The notes under the pieces are model-generated. The model ran no database searches, was not told the origin of the DNA, and worked only from the letters and a program-made list of their open reading frames with translations. Shown one piece after another: positions 18,806 to 27,686 of a stretch of 54,357 nucleotides of DNA. How positions within the stretch are numbered: position 1 is the first letter of the stretch; each line of letters begins with the position of its first letter. This DNA is from Syntrophales bacterium (lineage in GTDB: Bacteria; Desulfobacterota; Syntrophia; Syntrophales; UBA2210), in the NCBI GenBank assembly GCA_028718565.1, contig JAQULO010000008.1:1-54357 (forward strand), read 5' to 3'. A program made the position numbers and the translations under genes.

Positions 18806-20563
18806 ATGGCTATTACGTTTGAACTCGTTAATGGTGAAAAACCCGCATCTGATGATTTTACAGCTTGGGTCCCTGGCTGGTGGTATCGGACGGCAGGGCT
18901 GCCTCTGAAGACAGGGGACTTGTCCGGCAGATATCTATGGATTCTAGCAGGTTGGTTCTTGAGCGAAGAACAACCGAGTGTGGTAATCGAGCGGTTCCTG
19001 AAAAACGGGGATGTCGAGACGTTATTCAATGCTGATGGGCAGTTCCTTCTCGTTATCTATGATAGGTCATGGAGAAGTGTAAAGATATACCGTGACCGTA
19101 CGGGAATGTTACCTCTTGTATATGGGTCAGGTAAAAAGGGATTTGCGTGTTCAATCTGGATCGAGAACGTGAGAAGTCTGACGGGCATTGAAGGTAAAGC
19201 ATCCAAAGAGGTTTTAGATGAACTGCCGGTTTACAGGATCACATTACCTCCCGCCAGCATCATTGACAAGGTGAAAAGCCTTTCTGGCAAATGTTCCTTG
19301 AATATCGATGATAAGGGGTTTACATTAAATGAACATCCGATGGTTCCATCGAAAGACACCCGTTACAATACCCTAAAGGCTGCGAGTGATGATTTTGGAG
19401 AGACTCTTTCCAAGAGTGTCATAAAGAGAATAGATGGCCTGAAAGATATAGGGGTATGGTTAAGCGGAGGAAATGACTCCAGCCTTTTGGTCGCCTTATT
19501 AAGAAAATATTTTAACGGGAATGTCTCCACAATATTTGTGACCTTCGAAGACTATGACAGAGACTATAGAAAATATGCACGAGAGGTCGCTAGCCGGTTT
19601 GAAACCGATCATTCCGAAGTTGTGGTCGGAGTGAAAGACTATTTGAATCTTTGGGCAAAAACGATTCACATTATCCAAGAACCAATTAATGGCCCTGGCA
19701 CCATAGGACAGGTTGCAGCCCTCAAACAAGTTTCACCCTCCGTAGAAATATTGTTACATGGTGATGGTGCGGACACGATTTTCGGGGGTCCCTATTGGGC
19801 ACCAATGCTTTATATGTCGTATTTGGGTGGGGCTTTGCCCCGCCCTTTCAGAAGGTACCTGACACATGTGTCGAAAAACATGCATGAAAAAAGTTTCTTG
19901 TTCAAGGCGATAGCGAAAAGTCTGAAAGCATTGGGTACATCTTTAAAAGATTATCTTCATTCTGAAATTGTTTTTGGGGCAGAAGAACAAATTGATGAGG
20001 TTTTTGTCCGCGAGACTTGGCGCCATACCGTCGATGATTTTCAGCGGCATATTAAGGGCGATCCCTTGTCCGATGTGCTTCTGTTTCTACTCTTGCACTG
20101 GCACTCGATCTGGATCGGGTCGTTTAAGCGACTTGGTTTTTATTTTGATGTGCCTTATGTGTTCCCATTCATGGATTACGAGCTATTGAAATATTCCGTG
20201 AGATTGCCGGTGCATCTTCGATATCATTATGCGACAAAGAAGGCCCCTTTAATGAAGTATGCTGAGGGCTTTTTTAACAAGAGATTTATTTATAAACCTA
20301 AAGAAGGGTTCGGAGTTCCACTAAAAAAATGGTTTTACCTGCCAGACTCAACACCATTCCTGAATCTCCCACTTGAAGAAAGGAGTCTCAGGCGAGGCTG
20401 GTGGAAGGAGAATGAGTTAAAAAAAGTAATCGACTTGCACAAGTCGGGGCAAGGAACCGACGAATCAGCAGAATCCATCCCTTGGATAACTACCAACCTT
20501 GAACTCTGGGCGCGAATATGTCTTGAGGGGGATTCACCCGATTTATATAAACTATCATCGTAG
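18806..20563 (+). CDS. Asparagine-synthetase-like protein lacking the glutaminase cysteine
   Basis: This 585-residue protein has the two-domain layout of AsnB. The C-terminal synthetase domain keeps the PP-loop VWLSGGNDSS (about 218-226), and the usual GEGADE-type segment appears as HGDGADTIFGG (about 318-328). The N-terminal half keeps GQFLLVIYD and the RDRTGMLPLVY stretch but begins MAITFEL, so Cys2 of Ntn-type glutaminases is absent. It therefore should not hydrolyse glutamine itself. Related proteins in exopolysaccharide clusters and lasso-peptide cyclases use the ATP-dependent domain for other amide bonds. A role in amidating a uronic acid or attaching an amino acid to the glycan is inference only. 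Confidence 0.78.
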   Translation: MAITFELVNGEKPASDDFTAWVPGWWYRTAGLPLKTGDLSGRYLWILAGWFLSEEQPSVVIERFLKNGDVETLFNADGQFLLVIYDRSWRSVKIYRDRTGMLPLVYGSGKKGFACSIWIENVRSLTGIEGKASKEVLDELPVYRITLPPASIIDKVKSLSGKCSLNIDDKGFTLNEHPMVPSKDTRYNTLKAASDDFGETLSKSVIKRIDGLKDIGVWLSGGNDSSLLVALLRKYFNGNVSTIFVTFEDYDRDYRKYAREVASRFETDHSEVVVGVKDYLNLWAKTIHIIQEPINGPGTIGQVAALKQVSPSVEILLHGDGADTIFGGPYWAPMLYMSYLGGALPRPFRRYLTHVSKNMHEKSFLFKAIAKSLKALGTSLKDYLHSEIVFGAEEQIDEVFVRETWRHTVDDFQRHIKGDPLSDVLLFLLLHWHSIWIGSFKRLGFYFDVPYVFPFMDYELLKYSVRLPVHLRYHYATKKAPLMKYAEGFFNKRFIYKPKEGFGVPLKKWFYLPDSTPFLNLPLEERSLRRGWWKENELKKVIDLHKSGQGTDESAESIPWITTNLELWARICLEGDSPDLYKLSS

Positions 20564-20627
20564 TCAATAACCAAAGAAATATAGATCAGCTTGTTTCCCC
20601 TTCTGCATTCTAAAGAATCTTAAACCA

Positions 20628-22490
20628 ATGAAGATAAAGAGAACATTCAAATTTGCAACTCTAGGCATGGCAATATTAACAATTGCACTTGCAGCAACAG
20701 TTGTGTCGTACAGTACAGTAGGCCCCAAGCAAGAGAGTATTTATGTTGATAATCTTATCATCAAGGACATAACAAACGGTTCATACTCTGTTCTCAATAG
20801 AAATAATAAAGGAAAAATTGCTGGCCTTCGGGCAACAGGGAAGACAATCGGTACGGCGATAACTAAGGTGATAGAGGACTTATCGGGTAGCGAGATGTCT
20901 ATTAAGGGAATTCGGAGAATAGTGGCGGATATCAACAATGGAATAGGGTCGACGAATGGTAAAAATTGTTATCGAACAATTCATGGAGCGCTCAGTGCCA
21001 TGAAGGGTGGTGATCATATATTAATACGTGGGGGGATATACAGGGAGGGAAGTATAACTATCCCATCGTCGAAAAACGGGACGAGTTGGGAAAACTATTC
21101 GGCAATTTCGGCATATAACAATGAACGTGTAGTTATTGATGCCGGCAGTAATAATACAAGCAATATATTTGCTATAGGAAATGATGACGATGCTTCTCCT
21201 ATTCGATATTGGAAATTCGAAGGGCTCGAAATAACGGGTGGTGGTATGTCTGGCATCAGTTTTAGAAAAGGGCCCATTATCGTCCGTTATTGTTATATAC
21301 ATGACAATTATACCGGGTCAAGTGGTGAGCTTGAAGGGTCGAATCCTGCCGGAATTAGAGGAGCTTGGTGGCAAGATTCAATAATCGAATATTGTTATTT
21401 TAAGGATAACGGTAGTCTGGCTAACAATGGGCAGCATTCTGTTATAGGTGCTCAGTGCTATTCAGATTATGATTATATAAATTATCGTGATATCCATCCG
21501 AAAGATCCGGACAGATGTATTAAGAACAACACAATTCGATATAACTTATTCGAAAACACAAAAAACCGTGCGTTCTCAGGAATCCACCATAAAGGGCAGC
21601 AATTATTAGCATCGCATCCAATTCCTTACGAAAAAGATTTCGGAGCCCTTAGGGGGCATCCCCACAGAAGTTGGGGGGATAAGATACATCATAATATCTT
21701 TTTAGGTATCCCGAGGAGTATCGGATGCCAGCAGGACTTTGCCCAAGTGTTTAACAATATTATCGTGGACAGTAATGTTGGTATAGAGATATCTGATTAT
21801 GAGACACGCACGGGGTCTACGGCTGTAACAGTCTATAATAATACTATTATTGGGGGACGTATTCTTGTTAATTTCGGACATCCATCGCGAGAGTATGTCT
21901 TGAATCCTTATATAATATTGATGAATAATATAATAGATGACTCTCCTCAGGACTACGATAGAAATTACAACCTGAGAATCGGTGACGGTTATGTGGCAAA
22001 ATCATTCAATTATGATCGAAGAAGGGTAATGATAACTAATAATTATGTATACCGATATGATAATGAACATGATATTGGAGTTCCCTCTGAAAACCCTGGC
22101 GAAGGCCGACTTCTAATGACAATTGATGAGTACGGTAGAGGAAACAGGAAAAATGAAAATTCGCCGAGAGAAGTAAATTATCGAAAACTTTCGTCTGAAA
22201 ACATCGACCCCTTATATCAGGGTTCAATCGGAACGAGCAAATTCAAGGTAAGAGGTGGCCACCGTATAACAGACTCGATTTCAATTTCTGAAATTAGTGT
22301 TTCAAGGGATCATCCATATCTAGAAGATGTTGAATTACCAAGATATATCGGAGCAACGGGTCTCACGAAAGATAGCGGGGAAAGGTGGGATCCTGAGAAC
22401 CCTGACCCTGGTGACGCTGGATGGGTGGATTATGTATGGTATGTAGTAGGAAGAAAATTGAAACCTCCCCAGAATGTTAGAATTCACTAG
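20628..22490 (+). CDS. Secreted right-handed parallel beta-helix protein
   Basis: This 620-residue protein starts with a signal-peptide-like segment (KIKRTFKFATLGMAILTIAL...). After about residue 115, YRTIHGALSAMKGGDHILIR is the usual entry to DUF1565/pectate-lyase-like helices. Recurrent rungs follow, such as RYWKFEGLEITGG, IIVRYCYIHDN and IEYCYFKDNG, and later VYNNTIIGG. Proteins like this are polysaccharide lyases, epimerases or glycan-binding proteins in the periplasm or outside the cell. No catalytic set could be pinned down. The C-terminus has no PEP-CTERM signal. Position inside the locus suggests it trims or binds the locus's own polymer. Confidence 0.75.
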   Translation: MKIKRTFKFATLGMAILTIALAATVVSYSTVGPKQESIYVDNLIIKDITNGSYSVLNRNNKGKIAGLRATGKTIGTAITKVIEDLSGSEMSIKGIRRIVADINNGIGSTNGKNCYRTIHGALSAMKGGDHILIRGGIYREGSITIPSSKNGTSWENYSAISAYNNERVVIDAGSNNTSNIFAIGNDDDASPIRYWKFEGLEITGGGMSGISFRKGPIIVRYCYIHDNYTGSSGELEGSNPAGIRGAWWQDSIIEYCYFKDNGSLANNGQHSVIGAQCYSDYDYINYRDIHPKDPDRCIKNNTIRYNLFENTKNRAFSGIHHKGQQLLASHPIPYEKDFGALRGHPHRSWGDKIHHNIFLGIPRSIGCQQDFAQVFNNIIVDSNVGIEISDYETRTGSTAVTVYNNTIIGGRILVNFGHPSREYVLNPYIILMNNIIDDSPQDYDRNYNLRIGDGYVAKSFNYDRRRVMITNNYVYRYDNEHDIGVPSENPGEGRLLMTIDEYGRGNRKNENSPREVNYRKLSSENIDPLYQGSIGTSKFKVRGGHRITDSISISEISVSRDHPYLEDVELPRYIGATGLTKDSGERWDPENPDPGDAGWVDYVWYVVGRKLKPPQNVRIH

Positions 22491-22573
22491 ATTGTATAAG
22501 CCTACTGACTGAAAGAAAGTGCCCATTGGCTTTTAATGGGGAATAATTAGTGCTGGTTGGGGAATACGACTAA

Positions 22574-23704
22574 ATGAAGATACTTTTTTATTTATCTATT
22601 GTGATGATCATATATGCCTATTTCGGCTATCCCATAACGTTGCTCATAATTCGATTGATCAGTGGGAAGAACGGCGTGCAAAAGGGTTTACATTCTCCCA
22701 ATATATCGGTGATTATAACCGCATATAATGAAGAGGCGAATATTCGGCAAAAGATCGAAAACACTCTATGTGCAGAATATCCCGAAGATAGATTGCAGAT
22801 AGTTGTCGTATCAGATGGTTCAACTGATCGTACAAACGAGATAGTCCGTGAGTACGAATCTAGAGGCGTAGATTTTGTACCGATAAAAATTCGTGTGGGA
22901 AAAGAGAATGCTCAAAAGGAAGCCCTGAAACACACGAGGGGAGAAATTATTATATTTACAGATGTAGCTTCAAGTATGCAACGGGATGGCCTTGTTGAGA
23001 TTGTACAGAATTTTGTCGATCCTGTGGTGGGTTGTGTGAGCAGCGTTGATAAGGTATGCAATGACTATGAATTGAGCGGTGGAGAGAGGCTCTACGTATC
23101 ATATGAAATGTTTTTGAGGAAGCTTGAGTCACAGGTGTATTCAATCGTCGGCGTAAGTGGATCATTCTTTGCGCTAAGATCTGAGATATGTAAATATCTT
23201 CAAGGGGATATGCAAAGTGATTTTTCTGCGGCCATTTATTCAATAAAGCTGGGTCTGCGAGCAGTCAGTGATGAGACTGTACAAAACACATATAAAGAGG
23301 GTGCAAATATCGATGATGAATTTGAAAGAAAGGTGCGGACTGTCATCAGGGGCATGACAGTGTTTTTCAGACACCTGGATATGTTGAATATTGTAAAATA
23401 CGGATTATTTTCATACTGCTTATGTTGTCACAAACTTTTAAGATGGCTTGTTCCTTTTTTCTTGATTACGGCATTTGTAACAAATGCCGTAATTGCGCCG
23501 CATTACGTGCAATACCTTATAGTATTTATAGTGCAGATCATGTTTTATGGTGCGGCTTTAATAGGGATGTTGAGCAACCGTGGCTTAACGATAGTAGCAA
23601 AAATTCCTAGATATTTCACGATAGTAAACAGTGCAATACTGGTGGCGTGGTGGAAATATTTGACTGGGGAACGGATAGTGACATGGGAACCTACAGAAAG
23701 ATAG
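22574..23704 (+). CDS. Membrane-bound GT2 glycosyltransferase
   Basis: This 376-residue protein begins with a membrane helix (about 3-25). A GT-A catalytic domain follows with ISVIITAYNEEANI (about 45-58), VVVSDGSTDRT (about 78-88) and FTDVASSM near 128, the latter in the position of the DxD metal site. Two or three C-terminal helices lie between about 285 and 345. The topology is that of processive or lipid-linked GT2 enzymes such as IcaA/BcsA relatives, but the usual QxxRW is not seen. It probably uses a nucleotide-sugar at the cytoplasmic membrane face. Confidence 0.82.
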   Translation: MKILFYLSIVMIIYAYFGYPITLLIIRLISGKNGVQKGLHSPNISVIITAYNEEANIRQKIENTLCAEYPEDRLQIVVVSDGSTDRTNEIVREYESRGVDFVPIKIRVGKENAQKEALKHTRGEIIIFTDVASSMQRDGLVEIVQNFVDPVVGCVSSVDKVCNDYELSGGERLYVSYEMFLRKLESQVYSIVGVSGSFFALRSEICKYLQGDMQSDFSAAIYSIKLGLRAVSDETVQNTYKEGANIDDEFERKVRTVIRGMTVFFRHLDMLNIVKYGLFSYCLCCHKLLRWLVPFFLITAFVTNAVIAPHYVQYLIVFIVQIMFYGAALIGMLSNRGLTIVAKIPRYFTIVNSAILVAWWKYLTGERIVTWEPTER

Positions 23705-23936
23705 CGTGTACAAATCAAGCTCTTTTTGAACAGCCAGACCTTTTTTGTGTTTAGATTCCCGTTGCTTTTGCCGACCGTTCTTGGCCAGTTTTTCCCCTCA
23801 ACGGTTTAAATCGTAAGCTATAGGAAGAAATTTTCCTATTTCTAAAAATTTCGCAAAAAACTCAAACAGCACCCAGTCAAAGGGAATTTAAAAGGTCCCA
23901 GGGGCTAACTGTTCGGAAAGAGATTCATTTTTACAC

Positions 23937-25325
23937 ATGAATAAATACGCTGAAAATAATTACCATAGACTTCCAATCTTCATGCAAAACGTGCTGTGTT
24001 CTCTTTATGGGACCATGCTTTATATGGAGAGGTATGCACCACCATGGAAGCGATACTATAATTATTTAATAAACACACAGTCTATGAGTAATGAAGAAAT
24101 TGATCGAATGCAGATTTCTTTACTGAAGGGACTGATATCGCATGCTATAGACTATGTGCCGCATTATCAGCAAACGATCCAGCTCAAAAAAGAAGATTTG
24201 CGACGGTTTGATTCCATGAACATGCTTGAATATCTTCCGATTTTGGAAAAATCAGAATTTAGAGAATCAGCAGAAACTTTTATCTCTAACTATTACGATA
24301 AAGCCAAACTAATCAAAATTAGCACTAGTGGAACAACCGGAACACCCTTAACCATATATACTTCTAGAGAAGCACGCAAAATGAACTACGCATTTTTTGA
24401 GCGTTCGAAGTTCTGGGCTGGCATAAAAAGACTCGAAAGAAGCATAACATTCGCCGGCAGGGCAATAGTCCCCGCACAGCAAAAAGACCCTCCATTCTGG
24501 AGGGTCAATGTACTATTCAACAATACCTTGTTTTCGTCATATCATCTCAGCAATAAGAACCTTCCATACTATGTGGATAGAATTAGAAAAATTCAGCCGC
24601 ATTTCATAGACAGCTACCCATCCAGTATCGGCATAATTGCTAGGTATATCATAGATAATAACATATGTGATATAAAGCCCAAGGCAATAATAACTTCATC
24701 TGAAACTTTATTTGACGCTGAAAGGGAAGAGATTGAGAAGGCTTTTGGGTGCCGGGTTTATGATCAATACGGTAGCGCAGAACAGGTTACGTTTGCCTGT
24801 CAATGCACAAAAGGGGCTTATCATATAAATCCTGAGTATGGCTTTGTTGAAGTGTTAGATAAAAACAATAGACCATTGGAGAAAGGAATGTTGGGTGAGT
24901 TTGCTTGTACCGGTTTTATAAACCGTGCAATGCCTCTCATTAGGTATAAGATCGGCGACATGGGGATTCTAAGCGATAGAAAATGTGATTGTGGTTGTAA
25001 CTTTCCGCTTGTCGAAAGAATATGCGGACGAACTGACGATATCTTGATTACACCTAGCGGCAAGTATGTAGGCAGACTTGACCCTGTTTTTAAGGGGGTG
25101 GGGCATACCATTAAGGAGGCGCAGATCATTCAGGAAAAGTTGGATTTAATAACGATTTTAGTGGTTAAAGCGCCTGGGTACACTGACAAAGATGGTGAGT
25201 CTATAATCAAAGAGCTAAAGAAAAGAATGGGGCCTGCTATGAGCTATGCGATTAGACTTGTAGATTCCATACCCAGAACGAAAACCGGCAAGAGTAGAGC
25301 TGTGATACGGAAAGTGGAAGAATGA
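23937..25325 (+). CDS. PaaK/CapK-type adenylate-forming enzyme
   Basis: This 462-residue protein belongs to the phenylacetate-CoA-ligase-like branch of the ANL superfamily. The AMP-binding P-loop is STSGTTGTPLT (about 129-140), the aromatic/adenine motif is YDQYGSAEQ, and the hinge region IRYKIGDMG is present. A cysteine set (CQC, then CDCGC) may bind zinc as in PaaK. SIPRTKTGKSRAVI near the end supplies the catalytic lysine, so the enzyme looks intact. CapK-like proteins are common in capsule loci, where they are presumed to activate an acid for glycan decoration. A 232-base gap without a recognisable gene precedes it. Confidence 0.8.
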   Translation: MNKYAENNYHRLPIFMQNVLCSLYGTMLYMERYAPPWKRYYNYLINTQSMSNEEIDRMQISLLKGLISHAIDYVPHYQQTIQLKKEDLRRFDSMNMLEYLPILEKSEFRESAETFISNYYDKAKLIKISTSGTTGTPLTIYTSREARKMNYAFFERSKFWAGIKRLERSITFAGRAIVPAQQKDPPFWRVNVLFNNTLFSSYHLSNKNLPYYVDRIRKIQPHFIDSYPSSIGIIARYIIDNNICDIKPKAIITSSETLFDAEREEIEKAFGCRVYDQYGSAEQVTFACQCTKGAYHINPEYGFVEVLDKNNRPLEKGMLGEFACTGFINRAMPLIRYKIGDMGILSDRKCDCGCNFPLVERICGRTDDILITPSGKYVGRLDPVFKGVGHTIKEAQIIQEKLDLITILVVKAPGYTDKDGESIIKELKKRMGPAMSYAIRLVDSIPRTKTGKSRAVIRKVEE

Positions 25326-25539
25326 CAAAGACCGTGTTGATTAACAAAACCTTGGATGTCCTGATCTGTTGTAGGAGGGCTAACTTTACCTCACTGGCTC
25401 GGTGAGACTATGACCTGCGGGATTTTGCTTAGAAAAAGTTATGAGCCCCCCACAGCCAGAAGATGTTAACTTTAAAAGGTTATGATAAAATATACCCCGG
25501 AGTCAATTAACCAAATTTGAACGAGGAGGAGTACATAAA

Positions 25540-26004
25540 GTGGCAAATATTTCTTTTGACGTAAGGGCTGGGCGCGTCAGATCGAGCGTTAAAAGAGACG
25601 TTCCGCAAACGCAGAAATCCGTTAGCGATGTGATACGGGAGTTAAAAGAGGGGATGAAAAAGCCGACAGGGGAAGACTATCGGGAACGTGCGATCGCGAT
25701 TCACGGGCTCGTGTGCGCTCGGTGCGGCAGGGAGTTTGATCATACCAATAGGCACCTTCTAACCGTTCACCACAGAGATGGCAATCATCACAACAACCCC
25801 CCGGATGGGAGCAACTGGGAAAATCTGTGCGCCTATTGCCACGAAGACGCACACAGTCGGGAAGTCCTTGGCGAATATTTCGATGGGACCTCGGGCGGCA
25901 GGGATGATGCCGTGATGGTTTATAAGGATGAGTTTGCGGGTGCTGGACTTGGCTCTCTGGGGGCTAAACTGCAGGAGGCTATGAAGAAGGGTAAAAAAAA
26001 ATAG
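25540..26004 (+). CDS. yajD: YajD-family HNH nuclease
   Basis: This 154-residue protein starts at GTG 25540, ten bases after a strong GAGGAGG ribosome binding site. The core matches YajD: CARCGREF and LCAYCHEDAH form a four-Cys zinc site, and between them VHHRDGNHHNNPPDGSNWENL carries the HNH histidines and asparagine. The tail KLQEAMKKGKKK also fits. An extra N-terminal segment of about 45 residues is variable. HNH proteins of this type are putative DNA endonucleases of unknown physiological role. It stands alone after the polysaccharide block, 214 bases downstream of the CapK-like gene. Confidence 0.88.
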   Translation: MANISFDVRAGRVRSSVKRDVPQTQKSVSDVIRELKEGMKKPTGEDYRERAIAIHGLVCARCGREFDHTNRHLLTVHHRDGNHHNNPPDGSNWENLCAYCHEDAHSREVLGEYFDGTSGGRDDAVMVYKDEFAGAGLGSLGAKLQEAMKKGKKK

Positions 26005-26300
26005 CAACGGCTGGCCCACGCCGGAGGGTGTGGCTGCCGTTCCCGACAAGCTATCCTTTCTGAAGCAGAGTCTCCTGAAAAAACAAAATCACTTGATAAT
26101 ATGAGACCTTTGCATGGCAGACCATTCCCCCCAAGCCAGGTTTTGGGGCCGATTTTTCAGAAAGATGAGCCGAACCTGAGATGATATTTGTGTTAGGACG
26201 AGCCCGTTTTACTGTGACTTTAGCAGGGATACGGCGCGGAATGCGCATAATCTATGCTTAAAAATGGAAATTATGAAGCGGTTGTGCAAAGCTCTCGTTA
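26005..26300. other. Intergenic stretch without a recognised gene
   Basis: No convincing coding region is visible between yajD and the terminator at 26301. Directly after the yajD stop, AACGGC (26006-26011) pairs with GCCGTT (26036-26041) around a GC-rich core, a hairpin with no T-tract. Further on, CCCCAA and TTGGGG flank a short loop near 26130-26150. The small reverse-strand ORF in the track (26051..26248) has no protein-like features. The stretch could be the remnant of a mobile element, but I see nothing that proves this. Confidence 0.4.
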
Positions 26301-26349
26301 GGATAAAAGAAAAGCGGGATCATGCGCCAATCCCGCTTTTCTTTTATCC
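26301..26349. terminator. Perfect 20-bp bidirectional terminator hairpin
   Basis: GGATAAAAGAAAAGCGGGAT (26301-26320) is exactly complementary to 26330-26349 across a nine-base loop. The arms contain A-rich and T-rich runs, so each strand reads as a stem followed by T-rich sequence. It lies between the converging yajD (+) and outer-membrane protein (-) genes and should stop transcription from both sides. Confidence 0.92.
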
Positions 26350-26372
26350 GATCGGAATCCCGCTCGGTTTTT

Positions 26373-27686
26373 CTAATCTGCCAACTGGAAGGGCCGTGAG
26401 GCGGAAAGGGTCAGCATGACCCTGTTATCCACGTATTCATCACCTGGATCATCGCTCATCCGGTTCAGATAGGAATATTCCAGACCGAGGGAGTACCAGC
26501 GGAGAAATCTCATCCTAAAACCACATCGCCCCCTGTAGGTTTCATCCTCCGTATCGGACAGGTATCTGTTCTTTCGGTAAGAGGCGCCAGCGTAAGCATT
26601 TATATTCTGCATGACCGTATAATCCACATTACCGGCAATGGTCCAATACCGCGTATAATCCCTTTGCTCAGCATCCAAATAATCCTCATCCCATCCGCCT
26701 CTGCCCATCAGCGAGACGGCCCCTCGCTCAAACTTACTTTCCAGGGTTGCCCCGTAGCTCACGTGCCCCGTATCGTTTTCTGTTCCATATCCGTTCGGCT
26801 TGTAGTACCCCGTGTCCAGCGACAGCGATGTCCGGGAGGAGAGCCCGTGAGTTATCCCTACAGATCCCTCGTGAACCTGGCGATCTTTTCTCGATGCCTT
26901 TTCGAAGTCCCTTCTCGTATACCCGTAACCGATGTACCCCGTTGTGCGCGGATTAAAGCGGTACAAATAGCGAATATCGACTTCGTGACCATCAAAATTA
27001 TCACCCTCGGGGGCACCGTCATTACGCTCAAATTCGGTCCTGGTAAAGCGGTACTTCAGATCCGTACCGTTGTGTACATCGAACCAATAAATCAAGCCGG
27101 CATACGGACCATGCTCAATAGTGTCATCCAGGGAGGGGTCCTCGTTTTCCAAGAGTTCATGTCTGTATCCGGCCGTCAGTAAGTCCTCGGGACCAAATTG
27201 ATACGACAGAGCGGCGTCAGCCACATTTCTCTCATAGGTATACAGGGTATGCCTCGATCTCCGCCTCTTTTCGTAGTCCGCAAAGGACTCCTCTGTAGCC
27301 TCTTCCGATTTGAGATAATATTCCTCCAGGTCAACCCTCCAGGATTCTCCAAATTTCTGCCAGAGGTTCAGCCGGGCGTTGTGTCTGGTCGTATCGTTGT
27401 TCGTATATTCATGATATTTGACAAAGGTAGGCGAGTAGTAAAGGTTCAGGCCGTTATTGCTTGAATAGAGGTCGAATCCGATCCCCGGCGAGACGGTCGT
27501 TATATAATCCGATTTTCTATCGTCCTTGTCTAAAAAAATATTATCATCATAGGTCTCGCCGACGGTTATCATCGGTACAATTTCAATACGGCCCTTCCCC
27601 ATGGCGGGAGGAGACACCAAGACACCCACCATCACAGCTATCACGACAAAAAAGGCAGCAAACTTTTGTTGATGGCAGGCAGTCAT
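26373..27686 (-). CDS. Outer-membrane beta-barrel protein of the exopolysaccharide locus
   Basis: This 437-residue protein has an N-terminal signal peptide (hydrophobic core FFVVIAVMVGVLV, then SPPAMG). ITVGETYDDNIFLDKDDRKS follows, a start typical of the EpsL/TIGR03016-like outer-membrane proteins seen with exosortase A loci (from memory). The rest is alternating amphipathic strands rich in Tyr, Arg and Asp (FDVHNGTDLKYRFTRTEFE, TTGYIGYGYTRRDFE), and the last strand RVMLTLSASRPFQLAD resembles a barrel end. It probably helps the polymer cross the outer membrane. Its ATG overlaps the stop of the Wzz gene as ATGA. Confidence 0.83.
   Translation of the reverse strand: MTACHQQKFAAFFVVIAVMVGVLVSPPAMGKGRIEIVPMITVGETYDDNIFLDKDDRKSDYITTVSPGIGFDLYSSNNGLNLYYSPTFVKYHEYTNNDTTRHNARLNLWQKFGESWRVDLEEYYLKSEEATEESFADYEKRRRSRHTLYTYERNVADAALSYQFGPEDLLTAGYRHELLENEDPSLDDTIEHGPYAGLIYWFDVHNGTDLKYRFTRTEFERNDGAPEGDNFDGHEVDIRYLYRFNPRTTGYIGYGYTRRDFEKASRKDRQVHEGSVGITHGLSSRTSLSLDTGYYKPNGYGTENDTGHVSYGATLESKFERGAVSLMGRGGWDEDYLDAEQRDYTRYWTIAGNVDYTVMQNINAYAGASYRKNRYLSDTEDETYRGRCGFRMRFLRWYSLGLEYSYLNRMSDDPGDEYVDNRVMLTLSASRPFQLAD

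Noticed and set aside
18688-18822. 44-codon ORF overlapping the AsnB-like start, considered as a lasso-peptide precursor
   Set aside because: No Asp or Glu stands at ring position 7-9 after a suitable Thr at leader position -2. No RiPP recognition element or leader protease gene is present. The ORF has no clear ribosome binding site.
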